DNA of 64,000 nt from an uncultured Opitutia bacterium (lineage in GTDB: Bacteria > Verrucomicrobiota > Verrucomicrobiia > Opitutales > Coraliomargaritaceae). The notes beneath the pieces are model-generated. The model saw only the letters and a program-made list of their open reading frames with translations, made no database searches and was not told the origin of the DNA. Made by a program: the position numbers and the translations under genes. The stretch is from assembly GCA_937136395.1 (NCBI GenBank), contig CAKZOI010000095.1:27197-91196 (forward strand). The letters run 5' to 3'. Below, in pieces: positions 8,456-16,409 of this stretch; the first letter of the stretch is position 1; each line of letters opens with the position of its first letter.

Positions 8456-9373
8456 ATGTTTAATTTAATCGCCAGACGACTGCTCCAAGCCATTCCCACA
8501 TTGTGGGTCGTGGCGACAGCTACGTTTGTGCTCCTGCGCCTAGCGCCTGGTGGGCCGTTCGACGACGAGAAGCCATTAACTGACGAAATTAAAGCGCAAA
8601 TCGAAGCCCACTACGGACTCGATCTTCCACTCTACCAGCAATACTTCGATTTCCTTGGCAACCTACTGAGCGGCGACCTTGGCCCTTCCTACAAATACCC
8701 AGGTTGGGATGTGCAAGAAATCATCGCACAATCATTTCCAGTGTCGCTAGAACTCGGTCTATGGGGGCTTCTTATTGCCATCAGTGTGGGCATCCCCATC
8801 GGCACCATCGCCGCGATCCGGCACAACACGAAAACCGAGACAGGTCTCATGGGCTTTGCGATGCTGGGGATCTGTCTACCCTCTTTTGTCGTCGGCCCCA
8901 TCCTCTTGCTGGTATTTGCCTTAAACTTAAACTGGTTCAATCCACTCGGTTGGAGCTATGCCGCCGACCGAGTGCTCCCAGCGATCACACTTGGCCTACT
9001 CTACGCCGCTTATATCGCACGCCTCGCTCGCAGCGGTATGCTTGATGTGCTGCGCAACGACTACATCCGCACCGCCCGCGCTAAAGGTTTGAGCGAACGG
9101 GTCGTCATCATGCGCCACGCACTACGCACAGCACTCTACCCTGTGGTCTCTTATCTGGGCCCTGCCGCCGCCGGACTGATCAGTGGCTCCTTTGTTGTCG
9201 AAACCATCTTTTTCATCCCCGGCCTCGGTCCCTTCTTTGTCAATGCAGCGCTCAACCGCGACTACTCAATGGTCATGGGCACCGTGCTCTTCTATGCCGT
9301 TCTCATCATCTTGTTTAACCTCATCGTCGACATCGTTCAAATGTGGATGAACCCACGCGCACGTCATGAGTAA
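8456..9373 (+). CDS. oppB: Peptide ABC transporter permease, OppB/DppB type
   Basis: 305 residues with six predicted membrane spans, starting MFNLIARRLLQAIPTLW as in OppB. The cytoplasmic loop contains the ABC-ATPase docking EAA-like motif (around residues 200-225: DYIRTARAKGLSERVV). It is 82 bases after oppA and is followed by oppC. The TAA stop overlaps the sequence ATGAGTAA. Imports di- or oligopeptides with OppA and OppC; the ATPase subunit is not in this cluster, but an OppF-type ATPase lies at 60.8 kb. Confidence 0.94.
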   Translation: MFNLIARRLLQAIPTLWVVATATFVLLRLAPGGPFDDEKPLTDEIKAQIEAHYGLDLPLYQQYFDFLGNLLSGDLGPSYKYPGWDVQEIIAQSFPVSLELGLWGLLIAISVGIPIGTIAAIRHNTKTETGLMGFAMLGICLPSFVVGPILLLVFALNLNWFNPLGWSYAADRVLPAITLGLLYAAYIARLARSGMLDVLRNDYIRTARAKGLSERVVIMRHALRTALYPVVSYLGPAAAGLISGSFVVETIFFIPGLGPFFVNAALNRDYSMVMGTVLFYAVLIILFNLIVDIVQMWMNPRARHE

Positions 9374-9510
9374 ACTAACAATCTGCCCTGTAGCCGAATG
9401 CGTATGCATTTGGATAAATGCCCTACACGCTTACAGACAAACCAAAGCGTCACCGCTTCGACTACAAAACAGAAACGACCGATCAACCAATCGACACACT
9501 TGGAGTATTC

Positions 9511-9537
9511 GCGGCGATGACAGAGCATCGCCCTCCA
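9511..9537. repeat. REP-like palindrome, family B, at the N-terminal edge of oppC
   Basis: The complement reads CTGGAGGGCGATGCTCTGTC ATCGCCGC, matching family B. It lies inside an open frame that could extend oppC upstream to 9418; there it would encode AAMTEHRPP. Either it sits in a leader between oppB and oppC or it has been absorbed into an extended OppC N-terminus. Confidence 0.75.
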
Positions 9538-9585
9538 GTCCTCTCAAAAGTAGTTTTCCCGGCAAGGCAACCCTACCTACCCGTC

Positions 9586-10467
9586 ATGACTAAGCACGAA
9601 CGAGAACAGACCGCCAACGAGGCGACTTCCCTCGGGCGTGATGCTTGGGAAACAATCAAACGTAACCGCATGGCACAAATCGGTGGCGTGTTGTTTATCA
9701 CGATCACCTTGCTCTGCTGGATCGGCCCGTGGTTAAGTAGCTACAGCTTCGACCAACAAGATCTCGCTTACGGCCCACAAGCACCCTCTGCGGAACATTG
9801 GTTTGGGACAGACGACCTCGGGCGCGATCTGTTTGTGCGTATCCTGATAGGCGGACGCATCTCCATTGGCGTCGGCTTTGCCGCGACCTTGATCGCGCTC
9901 CTCATCGGCGTGAGCTATGGATCCATTGCAGGTTATGTCGGTGGTAAAACTGAAGACTTAATGATGCGCTTCGTGGATGCCGTTTATGCCTTACCGTTCA
10001 CGATGATTGTCATCATCCTCACAGTGACTTTCGATAAAAAGAGCATCTTCCTTATCTTCATGGCAATCGGTGCCGTGGAATGGCTGACCATGGCACGTAT
10101 CGTGCGCGGACAAACTCGTGCAATCCGAAAGCTCAACTATATCGACGCCGCCAAAGTATATGGCGCCTCGCACCTCTCGATCCTACGTAAACATATCCTG
10201 CCCAACTGCCTCGGCCCGATCATCGTTTACACAACACTGACGATTCCCGCCGTGATACTGCTCGAGTCAGTGCTCAGTTTCCTCGGCCTCGGGGTGCAGC
10301 CTCCCATGAGTTCTTGGGGCGTGCTCATCAACGAGGGTGCCAAGAAACTCGACATTTATCCCTGGCAACTAATTTTCCCCGCGATCTTTTTCTCGCTGAC
10401 TCTTTTCTCGCTCAATTTCATTGGCGACGGCCTGCGTGATGCGCTGGACCCGAAGGAAACGAAGTAA
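9586..10467 (+). CDS. oppC: Peptide ABC transporter permease, OppC/DppC type
   Basis: 293 residues from ATG 9586 (MTKHEREQ). The same frame stays open back to ATG 9418 (349 residues), but that extra 56-residue segment includes a family B repeat and shows no OppC homology by eye, whereas SLGRDAWETIKRNRMAQIGG after 9586 looks like a normal OppC N-terminus. The body has the membrane spans and the EAA loop (IRKLNYIDAAKVYGAS), then LESVLSFLGLGVQPPMSSWG, a hallmark of OppC/DppC. Neither candidate start has a convincing Shine-Dalgarno sequence. Forms the permease with OppB. Confidence 0.92.
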   Translation: MTKHEREQTANEATSLGRDAWETIKRNRMAQIGGVLFITITLLCWIGPWLSSYSFDQQDLAYGPQAPSAEHWFGTDDLGRDLFVRILIGGRISIGVGFAATLIALLIGVSYGSIAGYVGGKTEDLMMRFVDAVYALPFTMIVIILTVTFDKKSIFLIFMAIGAVEWLTMARIVRGQTRAIRKLNYIDAAKVYGASHLSILRKHILPNCLGPIIVYTTLTIPAVILLESVLSFLGLGVQPPMSSWGVLINEGAKKLDIYPWQLIFPAIFFSLTLFSLNFIGDGLRDALDPKETK

Positions 10468-10538
10468 GGGAAACGCTGAAATTGGGAAACACTGAAACGC
10501 TGAAACGCTGAAACGCTGAAGTGGGGAAAAGCTGAAAG
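10468..10538. repeat. Tandem 9-mer array (GAAACGCTG)
   Basis: Immediately after the oppC stop, at least six more or less degenerate copies of a GAAACGCTG unit run in tandem (clearest at 10492-10520). It is followed by non-coding sequence to rpiB. Similar short arrays occur elsewhere in the window with other units, so this is a genome habit rather than a gene-specific element. Confidence 0.7.
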
Positions 10539-10689
10539 ATGGAGACGCGGGTCTCTCCGCAATCAACTCTCGACGCGATAAGAATACCGCGCTCTTGAAC
10601 GAGAGGATAACTTTCCTTTTTGCTAAGATTATGATCAAGGCTACGATTACGTATTGCCCTAGTCCCATAGCCACTCTTTTACTTCTGCC

Positions 10690-11133
10690 ATGACTCAACA
10701 GGCCCTCACAATTTCTATCGGCACCGACCATGCGGGTTTCCCGCTAAAAGCACCCATCATCAAATTCCTGCAAGCACGCGGACACACAGTAATCGATTGC
10801 GGCTGTCACTCGAGCGAATCGTGTGACTACCCCGATTTCATCCGTCCTGCGGCTCAAGCGGTCTCACAGGGCAAGGCAGACCTCGGCATTGTGCTCGGCG
10901 GTAGCGGCAACGGCGAAGCGATCGTTGCCAACAAGGTAAAAGGTGTGCGCTGTGGCCTAGTCTGGAATGAATGGTCGGCTGAAATGACCAAGCTCCACAA
11001 CAATGCAAACTGCATTGCCATGGGCGCACGTCCTGTTCCAGAAGAGCTTGCACTCAAACTCGTCGGTATCTGGCTCGATACGGAGTTCGAAGGCGGCCGC
11101 CACACCGCTCGCGTCGACAAAATCGAAGGATAA
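10690..11133 (+). CDS. rpiB: Ribose-5-phosphate isomerase B
   Basis: 147 residues, normal for RpiB, which interconverts ribulose-5-phosphate and ribose-5-phosphate in the pentose phosphate pathway. Key regions: GTDHAGFPLK near residue 11, VLGGSGNGEAIVANKV near 66-81, and HNNANCIAMGAR near 104-115. The place of the catalytic cysteine of E. coli RpiB (CGTGxG) is taken by glycine. Instead the sequence has GSGNGE, as in the mycobacterial type, where the glutamate serves as the base. The C-terminus GGRHTARVDKIE matches that subtype. clpP follows after a 126-base gap. Confidence 0.93.
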   Translation: MTQQALTISIGTDHAGFPLKAPIIKFLQARGHTVIDCGCHSSESCDYPDFIRPAAQAVSQGKADLGIVLGGSGNGEAIVANKVKGVRCGLVWNEWSAEMTKLHNNANCIAMGARPVPEELALKLVGIWLDTEFEGGRHTARVDKIEG

Positions 11134-11259
11134 TAAAGAAGCTAGAAGTTCAACGTGGAGACGACAGTCCGCGCTCCCAGCAAAATAAGAATCCTCTATA
11201 GTGCTTGAAAGATTGAAGACTCCTGCTCTTCTTACACCCAACAATCGATAATTTTACTC

Positions 11260-11841
11260 ATGGCCGAAAAAGAAAAAACCAAGAAAGACGACAAAAAGTC
11301 GGGAATCAAAATCCAAGAAACCTTCCTCAAAGAGCGAAAAATATTCCTCTGGGGTGGCGTGACTGACAAGACCGCCAGCGAAGTGACTGAAAAGCTCCTC
11401 TATTTGGAGATGGATGCACCGGGCAAGGAAATCACTTTCTACATCAACACGCCAGGCGGTTCGATCACTGCGGGCATGGCGATCTATGATACCATGAAGC
11501 TCATCAGCTCCCCAATCACGGTGGTGGTCACCGGTATGGCGGCGAGCATGGGCTCAATTCTTCTTTGCGGTGCGGACAAGGGCAAACGCCTCCTCTACCC
11601 ACACTCTCGTGTATTGATCCACCAACCATTGATCTCCGGTCAAATGGTCGCAGTTGCGGTCGACATCCATATCCAAGCAAAGGAAATGGAGCGCCTACGC
11701 GACGAGCTCAACGCGATCCTCGCAGAAAGCTCGGGCCAACCACTCGAAAAGATCCAACAAGACACCGACCGCGACTTCTACATGACTGCCGACGAAGCAA
11801 TCGCTTATGGTCTTGCGGACAAGGTCGTCGAGAAGATCTAG
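11260..11841 (+). CDS. clpP: ATP-dependent Clp protease proteolytic subunit (ClpP)
   Basis: 193 residues. The catalytic triad is in place: Ser96 in MAASMGS, His121 in LIHQP and Asp168 in QQDTDRD. The oxyanion strand NTPGGSITAG is at about 63-72. The first 15 residues are highly charged and Lys-rich (KEKTKKDDKK), unlike the usual propeptide, so this may be one of several paralogues. It works as a tetradecamer with ClpX or ClpA, which are not in this window. Confidence 0.94.
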   Translation: MAEKEKTKKDDKKSGIKIQETFLKERKIFLWGGVTDKTASEVTEKLLYLEMDAPGKEITFYINTPGGSITAGMAIYDTMKLISSPITVVVTGMAASMGSILLCGADKGKRLLYPHSRVLIHQPLISGQMVAVAVDIHIQAKEMERLRDELNAILAESSGQPLEKIQQDTDRDFYMTADEAIAYGLADKVVEKI

Positions 11842-11881
11842 GGGAACGCAGTTGAACATCCAATCGTGAAGTCCTAAGGTA

Positions 11882-12265
11882 GTGACAGAGGATCCTTCTA
11901 ATTCAAAATTGAAGGTTGAGAGTTCAAAGTTCGACGTTCAAGCACAGCGCAAAGATTTCAGTCCAGCTGAAGACAACTCCAGTGACCTCGAGAAGCTCGA
12001 GAAATACTCTGGCGATGTCGAATGGAGCTATCTGAAACCGCACTACGAAACGAACTCGCTAGTTTATGTCGACCCCACTCTGGATCTAAAGAATGCAGGC
12101 CTCGCCTTCACCAATGACAATAAAGAGCAAGTCCAAGCATGGCTCAAATCAGGCGATCTCGTGCAACCCTGCGATCTCCATGTCGAGTATTGGCTCGAAT
12201 CAAAGACACGCTTCAATGCAATGATCGTGCGCCCATTCGTATTAGCGCAACCAATACAAGACTAA
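11882..12265 (+). CDS. DUF2288-like protein
   Basis: 127 residues from GTG 11882, with no ATG available. The core, from about residue 35 to the end, has VDPTLDLKNAGLAFTNDN, QVQAWLKSGDLVQP and a WL..... V.RPFVL tail, the pattern I associate with DUF2288. Function is unknown. The N-terminal 30 residues are encoded by a heptamer-like repeat (AAAGTTCGACGTTCAAG and GAAGGTTGAGAGTTCAAAG) of the type usually seen between genes, so the natural start may be inside, or the repeat has been absorbed into the coding region. It overlaps the convergent gene at its 3' end by 4 bases. Confidence 0.75.
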   Translation: MTEDPSNSKLKVESSKFDVQAQRKDFSPAEDNSSDLEKLEKYSGDVEWSYLKPHYETNSLVYVDPTLDLKNAGLAFTNDNKEQVQAWLKSGDLVQPCDLHVEYWLESKTRFNAMIVRPFVLAQPIQD

Positions 12266-12609
12266 TCAACGCCATCCTTGAGGTATTCCTCAAACTGCCC
12301 TTCCAGTTCTTCAAGCATTTCCTCTGTGATTGAAAATTCAATCATTTGGGCAAAGCAATCCAAACTCACAATTGCATTCGTGGTCGCCTCACTATTGGTA
12401 AAACCCTTGAAACGCTCACTAAAGGCTTTGTTCAAGATGTTAATATCTCGGTAGATAGCTCCCAAACCACTGAACTCCCAATCGACTTTGAGCCCCGAAC
12501 GGCTACGGAAATGCTGAGCCAGGGCATACATTGAGAGTGCTCGATACATCGTCTCTTCAGTGCTGGCAAAGGGTAAGTGATGCAGAACCATCGGCCGCAA
12601 CTTCTTCAT
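12262..12609 (-). CDS. Hypothetical protein, C-terminal half of a split gene
   Basis: 115 residues starting MKKLRPMVLHHLPFAS. The ATG overlaps the stop of the upstream ORF as TAATG. Sequence continuity (…SSACPI then MKKLRPM…) suggests that the two ORFs were once one protein of about 240 residues in which a two-base TA expansion in a TATATA run moved the frame. Features: a block YRALSMYALAQHFR, and an acidic C-terminus (EEMLEELEGQFEEYLKDG). The family is not firmly recognised; I believe it belongs with a DUF of Cys-containing proteins found in several Gram-negative phyla. As an alternative to decay, translation may reinitiate at TAATG. Confidence 0.65.
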   Translation of the reverse strand: MKKLRPMVLHHLPFASTEETMYRALSMYALAQHFRSRSGLKVDWEFSGLGAIYRDINILNKAFSERFKGFTNSEATTNAIVSLDCFAQMIEFSITEEMLEELEGQFEEYLKDGVD

Positions 12610-12986
12610 TATATAGGACAGGCACTACTCGCCATATGGACACCCATCAAAGAACTGACTGCAGGATACAGCGCCGTCTGTTCACGACGGCTACTCCGCT
12701 GCTCGGTTTCCACAATAACATCAGCCTGCTTGATCGATTGATAATCCTGAAAAAAATCAACGACATCAATGATACTTACGGCAACAGGACATTGCGGGTG
12801 TTCCGCTCGGTTGAGTGGACAATGCTTACAGCGGCAATGCTCTAAATTTGTCCAGCTCGGATAGCTCACCCGCTTCTTTTGGAGAAGCGCCCCAGTCTGA
12901 CGATTCAACACAACCTCGAAGACTTTTTCCGTCCCTTCAAGAAAACGAAAAATGTAACGGATTCTAGTGGTCGAGTCTTTCTCCAT
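12609..12986 (-). CDS. Hypothetical Cys-rich protein, N-terminal half of a split gene
   Basis: 125 residues from ATG 12986 (MEKDSTTRIRYIF); a longer frame to 13145 would run into dinB and is not used. It contains a possible metal-binding cluster CRCKHCPLN…CPVAVSI at residues 52-72. It ends SSACPI followed by TAA at 12609-12611, which overlaps the ATG of the downstream half. Divergent from dinB with a 65-base shared promoter region containing the palindrome TTTGTATATACAAA. Confidence 0.65.
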   Translation of the reverse strand: MEKDSTTRIRYIFRFLEGTEKVFEVVLNRQTGALLQKKRVSYPSWTNLEHCRCKHCPLNRAEHPQCPVAVSIIDVVDFFQDYQSIKQADVIVETEQRSSRREQTALYPAVSSLMGVHMASSACPI

Positions 12987-12996
12987 AATGCACAAC

Positions 12997-13010
12997 TTTG
13001 TATATACAAA
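12997..13010. promoter_or_regulatory. Perfect palindrome in the dinB divergent promoter
   Basis: TTTGTATATACAAA is a perfect 14-base palindrome in the 65-base gap between dinB and the divergent split gene, 42 bases before the dinB start. Position and symmetry suit an operator. Whether it is bound by LexA in this lineage is inference; it does not match the E. coli CTGT-N8-ACAG box. Confidence 0.4.
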
Positions 13011-13051
13011 ACACTTTGAAGCAATCGTAGAACCACGCACACCTACTTGAA

Positions 13052-14101
13052 ATGAAAGCCAGCCGACGAATCGTCCACATAGATATGGACTGTTTTTACG
13101 CCGCCGTGGAAATGCGTGAACACCCAGAATTCGCGAACTGCCCATTGGCTGTAGGTGGCGCCTCTGGTCGAGGTGTGCTGACGACCTGCAACTATGCCGC
13201 CCGCGAATATGGCGTGCGCTCGGCGATGCCCGTGTTTAAAGCCCGCGAACTCTGCCCCCACTTGATCATTCTACCCGTGCGCTTCGACCTCTACCGAGCG
13301 GCTTCGCGTGCCGTTCGTGATATCTTCAAACGCTACACCGATCTGATTGAGCCACTCTCTCTCGACGAGGCCTATCTCGACCTCACGCACCACAAGCGAA
13401 GCGGTGCCGAACTCGCAAATGAGATACGCGAGGCAATCTACGAAGAAACAGGACTGACTGCATCAGCAGGCATTGCCCCCAATAAACTCATCGCCAAGAT
13501 TGCCAGCGACTGGAATAAACCGAACGGTCAATGTGTAGTCGCACCCTCACGCATTGACGAATTCATGCATCCACTTCCGGTGCGAAAGATTTGGGGTGTC
13601 GGCCCGAAAAGTGCGGCTAAACTGACCGAGATGGGTATCGAGACCTGCGGCCAACTTCAAGCAATCGACCAAACTAAGCTAGCGAGCATCTTTGGCAGCT
13701 TCGGGCTCGAACTCTACAAGCTCTGTCGTGGTATCGACGAGCGACCAGTGGAACCAAACCGTATACGCAAGACGCTCAGCAACGAACACACCTACGCCAA
13801 CAAGCTTGAGACCTTAGAAGCTTGTGAAGCGGTGCTCCTTCGACAACACACCGAATTAATCGAGGACCTGCGCACCAGCGCTCCCGACCGCAAGATTGCC
13901 AAGGTGCTAGTGAAACTAAAGTTTAGCGACTTTCGCCGAACCACAGCCGAGATGCCTGCGCAACAAGCCGAACCAGAGCTCTACTTCCAACTGCTCCGCG
14001 AAGCATGGGGCCGCAGTGGTCAACCAGTTCGCCTACTCGGCCTCGGCGTGCGCTTTACCGAAACCGACAGCAGCCCCGAGCAACTGGAACTGGGTTTATA
14101 G
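13052..14101 (+). CDS. dinB: DNA polymerase IV (Y-family translesion polymerase)
   Basis: 349 residues, full length. Catalytic motifs: HIDMDCFYA at about residues 9-17 (first Asp) and SLDEAYLD near 106-113 (Asp-Glu pair). The finger/palm block ..CNYAAREYGVRSAM is near 50, the helix-hairpin-helix KIWGVGPKSAAKL near 175-187, and a little-finger domain fills the last 110 residues. It lacks an obvious QLxLF clamp-binding tail, but EQLELGL at the end is a reasonable substitute. Extends mismatched or lesion-containing primers in the damage response. Confidence 0.96.
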   Translation: MKASRRIVHIDMDCFYAAVEMREHPEFANCPLAVGGASGRGVLTTCNYAAREYGVRSAMPVFKARELCPHLIILPVRFDLYRAASRAVRDIFKRYTDLIEPLSLDEAYLDLTHHKRSGAELANEIREAIYEETGLTASAGIAPNKLIAKIASDWNKPNGQCVVAPSRIDEFMHPLPVRKIWGVGPKSAAKLTEMGIETCGQLQAIDQTKLASIFGSFGLELYKLCRGIDERPVEPNRIRKTLSNEHTYANKLETLEACEAVLLRQHTELIEDLRTSAPDRKIAKVLVKLKFSDFRRTTAEMPAQQAEPELYFQLLREAWGRSGQPVRLLGLGVRFTETDSSPEQLELGL

Positions 14102-14103
14102 AG

Positions 14104-14225
14104 TCTTAATCCTACTCTTACTCTTAATATTAATCCCCCTTCATTTCAAAGGTAGCGGCGCGGGTCCCTCCGCGCCACCCATTACCCAAAAAGATTAAGA
14201 GTAGGATTAGGGGTAAGATTAAGAC
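14104..14225. repeat. Nested repeat: TAAGAGTAGGATTA inverted arms around a family A REP
   Basis: Outer arms, CTTAATCCTACTCTTACTCT at 14104 and AGATTAAGAGTAGGATTAGG from 14192, are inverted copies. Between them lies GGTAGCGGCGCGGGTCCCTC (14151-14170) continuing CGCGCCACC to 14179. So one dispersed repeat contains another. It fills the space between the convergent dinB and rplS genes. Confidence 0.75.
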
Positions 14226-14236
14226 GCAGGCAAAAA

Positions 14237-14262
14237 AAAGGCCGCCCTTTCGGACGGCCTTT
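14237..14262 (-). terminator. Rho-independent terminator after rplS
   Basis: AAAGGCCGCCC TTT CGGACGGCCTTT forms a GC-rich stem just past the rplS stop. On the minus strand it is followed by an 8-T run, which fits termination of the rpsP-trmD-rplS transcript. Confidence 0.88.
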
Positions 14263-14279
14263 CAAAAATTATCTCAAGC

Positions 14280-14651
14280 TTATCGACGCTTAGCTTCGAC
14301 GAGGCGCTTCTCTTTAACTTGGTTAGCAGCCTTACCGATACGGTCACGCATGTAATACATGCGAGCACGCATTGTAACTGACTCACGATCGATCTCGATC
14401 TTCTCGATTGTTGGGCTGTGAACTGGAAAGACCTTTTCAACACCCACACCCGATGCGATACGACGCACAGTGAATGTTTCGTGGATACCGCCACCCTTGC
14501 GAGCGATAACGATGCCAGCGAAAACCTGGATACGTGTCTTGTCACCTTCTTTAACCTTTAGGTGAACGCGAACGCCGTCACCGACTTTAAAGTCTGTGCG
14601 GTCACTCGTTAGTTGATCTTTTGTGATTTCTTCTAGGATTGCTTGGCTCAT
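14280..14651 (-). CDS. rplS: Ribosomal protein bL19
   Basis: 123 residues. Conserved blocks: [14 protein letters not shown] near 20-33, [15 protein letters not shown] near 41-55, [19 protein letters not shown] near 58-76 and [20 protein letters not shown] near 84-105. Part of the 50S subunit at the interface with the 30S. Its ATG overlaps the trmD stop by four bases, so the two are translationally coupled. Last gene of the transcript, followed by a strong terminator. Confidence 0.97.
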   Translation of the reverse strand: MSQAILEEITKDQLTSDRTDFKVGDGVRVHLKVKEGDKTRIQVFAGIVIARKGGGIHETFTVRRIASGVGVEKVFPVHSPTIEKIEIDRESVTMRARMYYMRDRIGKAANQVKEKRLVEAKRR

Positions 14652-15340
14652 GGCTGGAATTCTGTGTTGTCTAAAATGTCGGGGCGTAATTGCCGTGTTT
14701 TTTCAATCGATTGCTCGCGTCGCCATTTTGCGATAGCACCGTGATCTCCTGAAAGTAAAACCTCAGGAACATGCATGCCGCGGAAGTCCGCAGGACGCGT
14801 GTATTGAGGAAAGCCGAGCAACGTGGTCATAAACGATTCCTCCGTCAAGGATTTTTCGTCACCTAAAAATCCAGGCACAAATCGGCTCACACAATCGATC
14901 AAAACTGCAGCCGCCAGAGTGCCATTGGTCAATACATAGTCGCCAATGCTGATTTCACGATCGATCAACTCATCACGCACGCGCTGATCCACCCCTTCAT
15001 AGTGCCCACTCAGTATAATTAAATGCTCCTCTTTCACTAATTCTCGGGCTAGCTGACTCGTGAGCGGCTCTCCATCGGGCGCCATATAGACGACTTTCGT
15101 GCTTGGGCGGCGCAGTTCTTCGACCGCCGCAAAAATCGGCTCGGGCTTCATCACCATACCGGCCCCGCCCCCAAAGGGCATTTCGTCGGTTTTGCGGTGT
15201 TTGTCGGTGGCCCAGTCGCGTAATTGATGCGTATCGGCGCGGATCAGGCCGTTTTTTTGCCCCCGCCCTAGCATACTGGACGTTAAAAAACCCTCTACCA
15301 TTTCTGGGAAGAGGGTTAGAATATCAAACTCGAGGTGCAC
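14648..15340 (-). CDS. trmD: tRNA (guanine37-N1)-methyltransferase TrmD
   Basis: 230 residues from GTG 15340 (…[16 protein letters not shown]). A TTG at 15367 could add nine residues, but the family begins close to FDILTLFP. The trefoil-knot SAM site is visible: [13 protein letters not shown] near 90, [12 protein letters not shown] near 112-123 and [16 protein letters not shown] near 130-145. Methylates G37 of tRNAs that read codons starting with C or G, preventing +1 frameshifts. Lies directly between rpsP and rplS; the usual rimM between rpsP and trmD is missing here. Confidence 0.96.
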   Translation of the reverse strand: MHLEFDILTLFPEMVEGFLTSSMLGRGQKNGLIRADTHQLRDWATDKHRKTDEMPFGGGAGMVMKPEPIFAAVEELRRPSTKVVYMAPDGEPLTSQLARELVKEEHLIILSGHYEGVDQRVRDELIDREISIGDYVLTNGTLAAAVLIDCVSRFVPGFLGDEKSLTEESFMTTLLGFPQYTRPADFRGMHVPEVLLSGDHGAIAKWRREQSIEKTRQLRPDILDNTEFQP

Positions 15341-15383
15341 GAGAGCAGTCGGTCGAGCTTCCCGCAACGGGAATCAAATTAAT

Positions 15384-15659
15384 TTACGCTTCAGCTTCAG
15401 CAGCTGCTGGAGCTTCGCGGCGAGCCTTACGGATTAGGCTGGCTGCAGTGTCGGTTGGCTTTGCGCCTACGGACTTCCAATAGTCAACACGATCCAGCTT
15501 GATTTTTACTTCATCCTCAGCGCGCTTAGCTTGAGGCTCGTAGGTGCCAAGCACTTCGACGAAGCGGCCATCGCGACGAGCGAGCGCTTCAGTAACTACC
15601 ATGCGGTAGAATGGACGGTGGCTTGCGCCATGACGTTGGAGACGGATTTTAAGTGCCAT
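15384..15659 (-). CDS. rpsP: Ribosomal protein bS16
   Basis: 91 residues. MALKIRLQRHGASHRPFYR is the standard N-terminus, followed by VVTEALARRDGRFVEVLGTY near 21-40 and VDYWKSVGAKPTDT near 58-71. The tail ends in an Ala/Glu-rich run. A 30S assembly protein. First of three genes with trmD and rplS in the usual order. Confidence 0.97.
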   Translation of the reverse strand: MALKIRLQRHGASHRPFYRMVVTEALARRDGRFVEVLGTYEPQAKRAEDEVKIKLDRVDYWKSVGAKPTDTAASLIRKARREAPAAAEAEA

Positions 15660-15763
15660 AATGAAAAGTTGCTATAGATGTCAGGGCCGAGAAAGGCCGG
15701 AATTTTGGAAAGCGAGAAAAAAGGCGGTCTATAGCCACCTGTCAAGCGCGGAGACAGATAAAA

Positions 15764-15994
15764 TCAATCTGGACGCACCACATCGGGAGAATCAGTCCAT
15801 GGCAGTGGAAAGGCGCTTTTTTGCCAATCCTTGCGTTCCTCCCCAATTTTCGCGAATTCGTCTTCCTCTCCATCGATCAAGATTCCAGAGAATTTATAGC
15901 GATTTTCCTCTCCAGTCATGCGCACAGTGCGTTTACCGCTGTAGGAAACCAGCGTGCGCGGGGTGGTGTAATCAATCTGGCGAATTTTAGACAT
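15764..15994 (-). CDS. Small hypothetical protein upstream of rpsP
   Basis: 76 residues, MSKIRQIDYTTPRTLVS…, soluble and mildly acidic, with no recognised motif. A hydrophilic, evenly coded sequence and the position 104 bases upstream of rpsP in the same direction make it plausible as a real gene. No Shine-Dalgarno sequence is clear. It does not resemble RimM, which is missing from this cluster. Confidence 0.5.
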   Translation of the reverse strand: MSKIRQIDYTTPRTLVSYSGKRTVRMTGEENRYKFSGILIDGEEDEFAKIGEERKDWQKSAFPLPWTDSPDVVRPD

Positions 15995-16135
15995 GAAGGA
16001 GCGGATAGTTGCTAGTGTATAGTAGATAGCAACAAAATCCTAAATACAAACTGAACTCACATCACTACCCACTACCCACCAACAACTCCTCTTAAAGTTT
16101 GCATTCACCACATTCACGAATTGTCTCTAACTATT

Positions 16136-16396
16136 ATGGCAAAAATCATTTTTGAAAAATCCGGCGTCTCCTTCGAATGGACAGGTGACGAAGAAAGCAT
16201 CCTCGAACTCGCCGAGGCGAACGACCTCGATCTCGACTACGGTTGCCGCATGGGTAACTGCACCGCATGCCAACAGGAAATCACCTCTGGCGAAGTCGAA
16301 TATCCGAATGGCCATACTGGCGAGCCCGATGATGGCTATGCTCTACTTTGCTGCTGCTCCCCGAAAGGTGATGCAGATGTTACGATTAAGGCGTAA
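16136..16396 (+). CDS. 2Fe-2S ferredoxin
   Basis: 86 residues from ATG 16136; an upstream in-frame start at 16121 lacks support. Plant-type cluster ligands are Cys-x4-Cys-x2-Cys in [11 protein letters not shown] (residues 38-48) with the fourth Cys in LLCCCSP near 75. A small electron carrier, possibly the partner of an oxygenase or reductase, but no partner gene adjoins. Convergent with the YmdB-like gene. Confidence 0.92.
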   Translation: MAKIIFEKSGVSFEWTGDEESILELAEANDLDLDYGCRMGNCTACQQEITSGEVEYPNGHTGEPDDGYALLCCCSPKGDADVTIKA

Positions 16397-16409
16397 CCGT
16401 TGGGGACAG

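Noticed and set aside
9366..9593. ORF starting at ATGAGTAA on the oppB stop
   Set aside because: No resemblance to a protein family; it overlaps the oppC leader in another frame. It may mark the former coupled oppC start but is not a gene.
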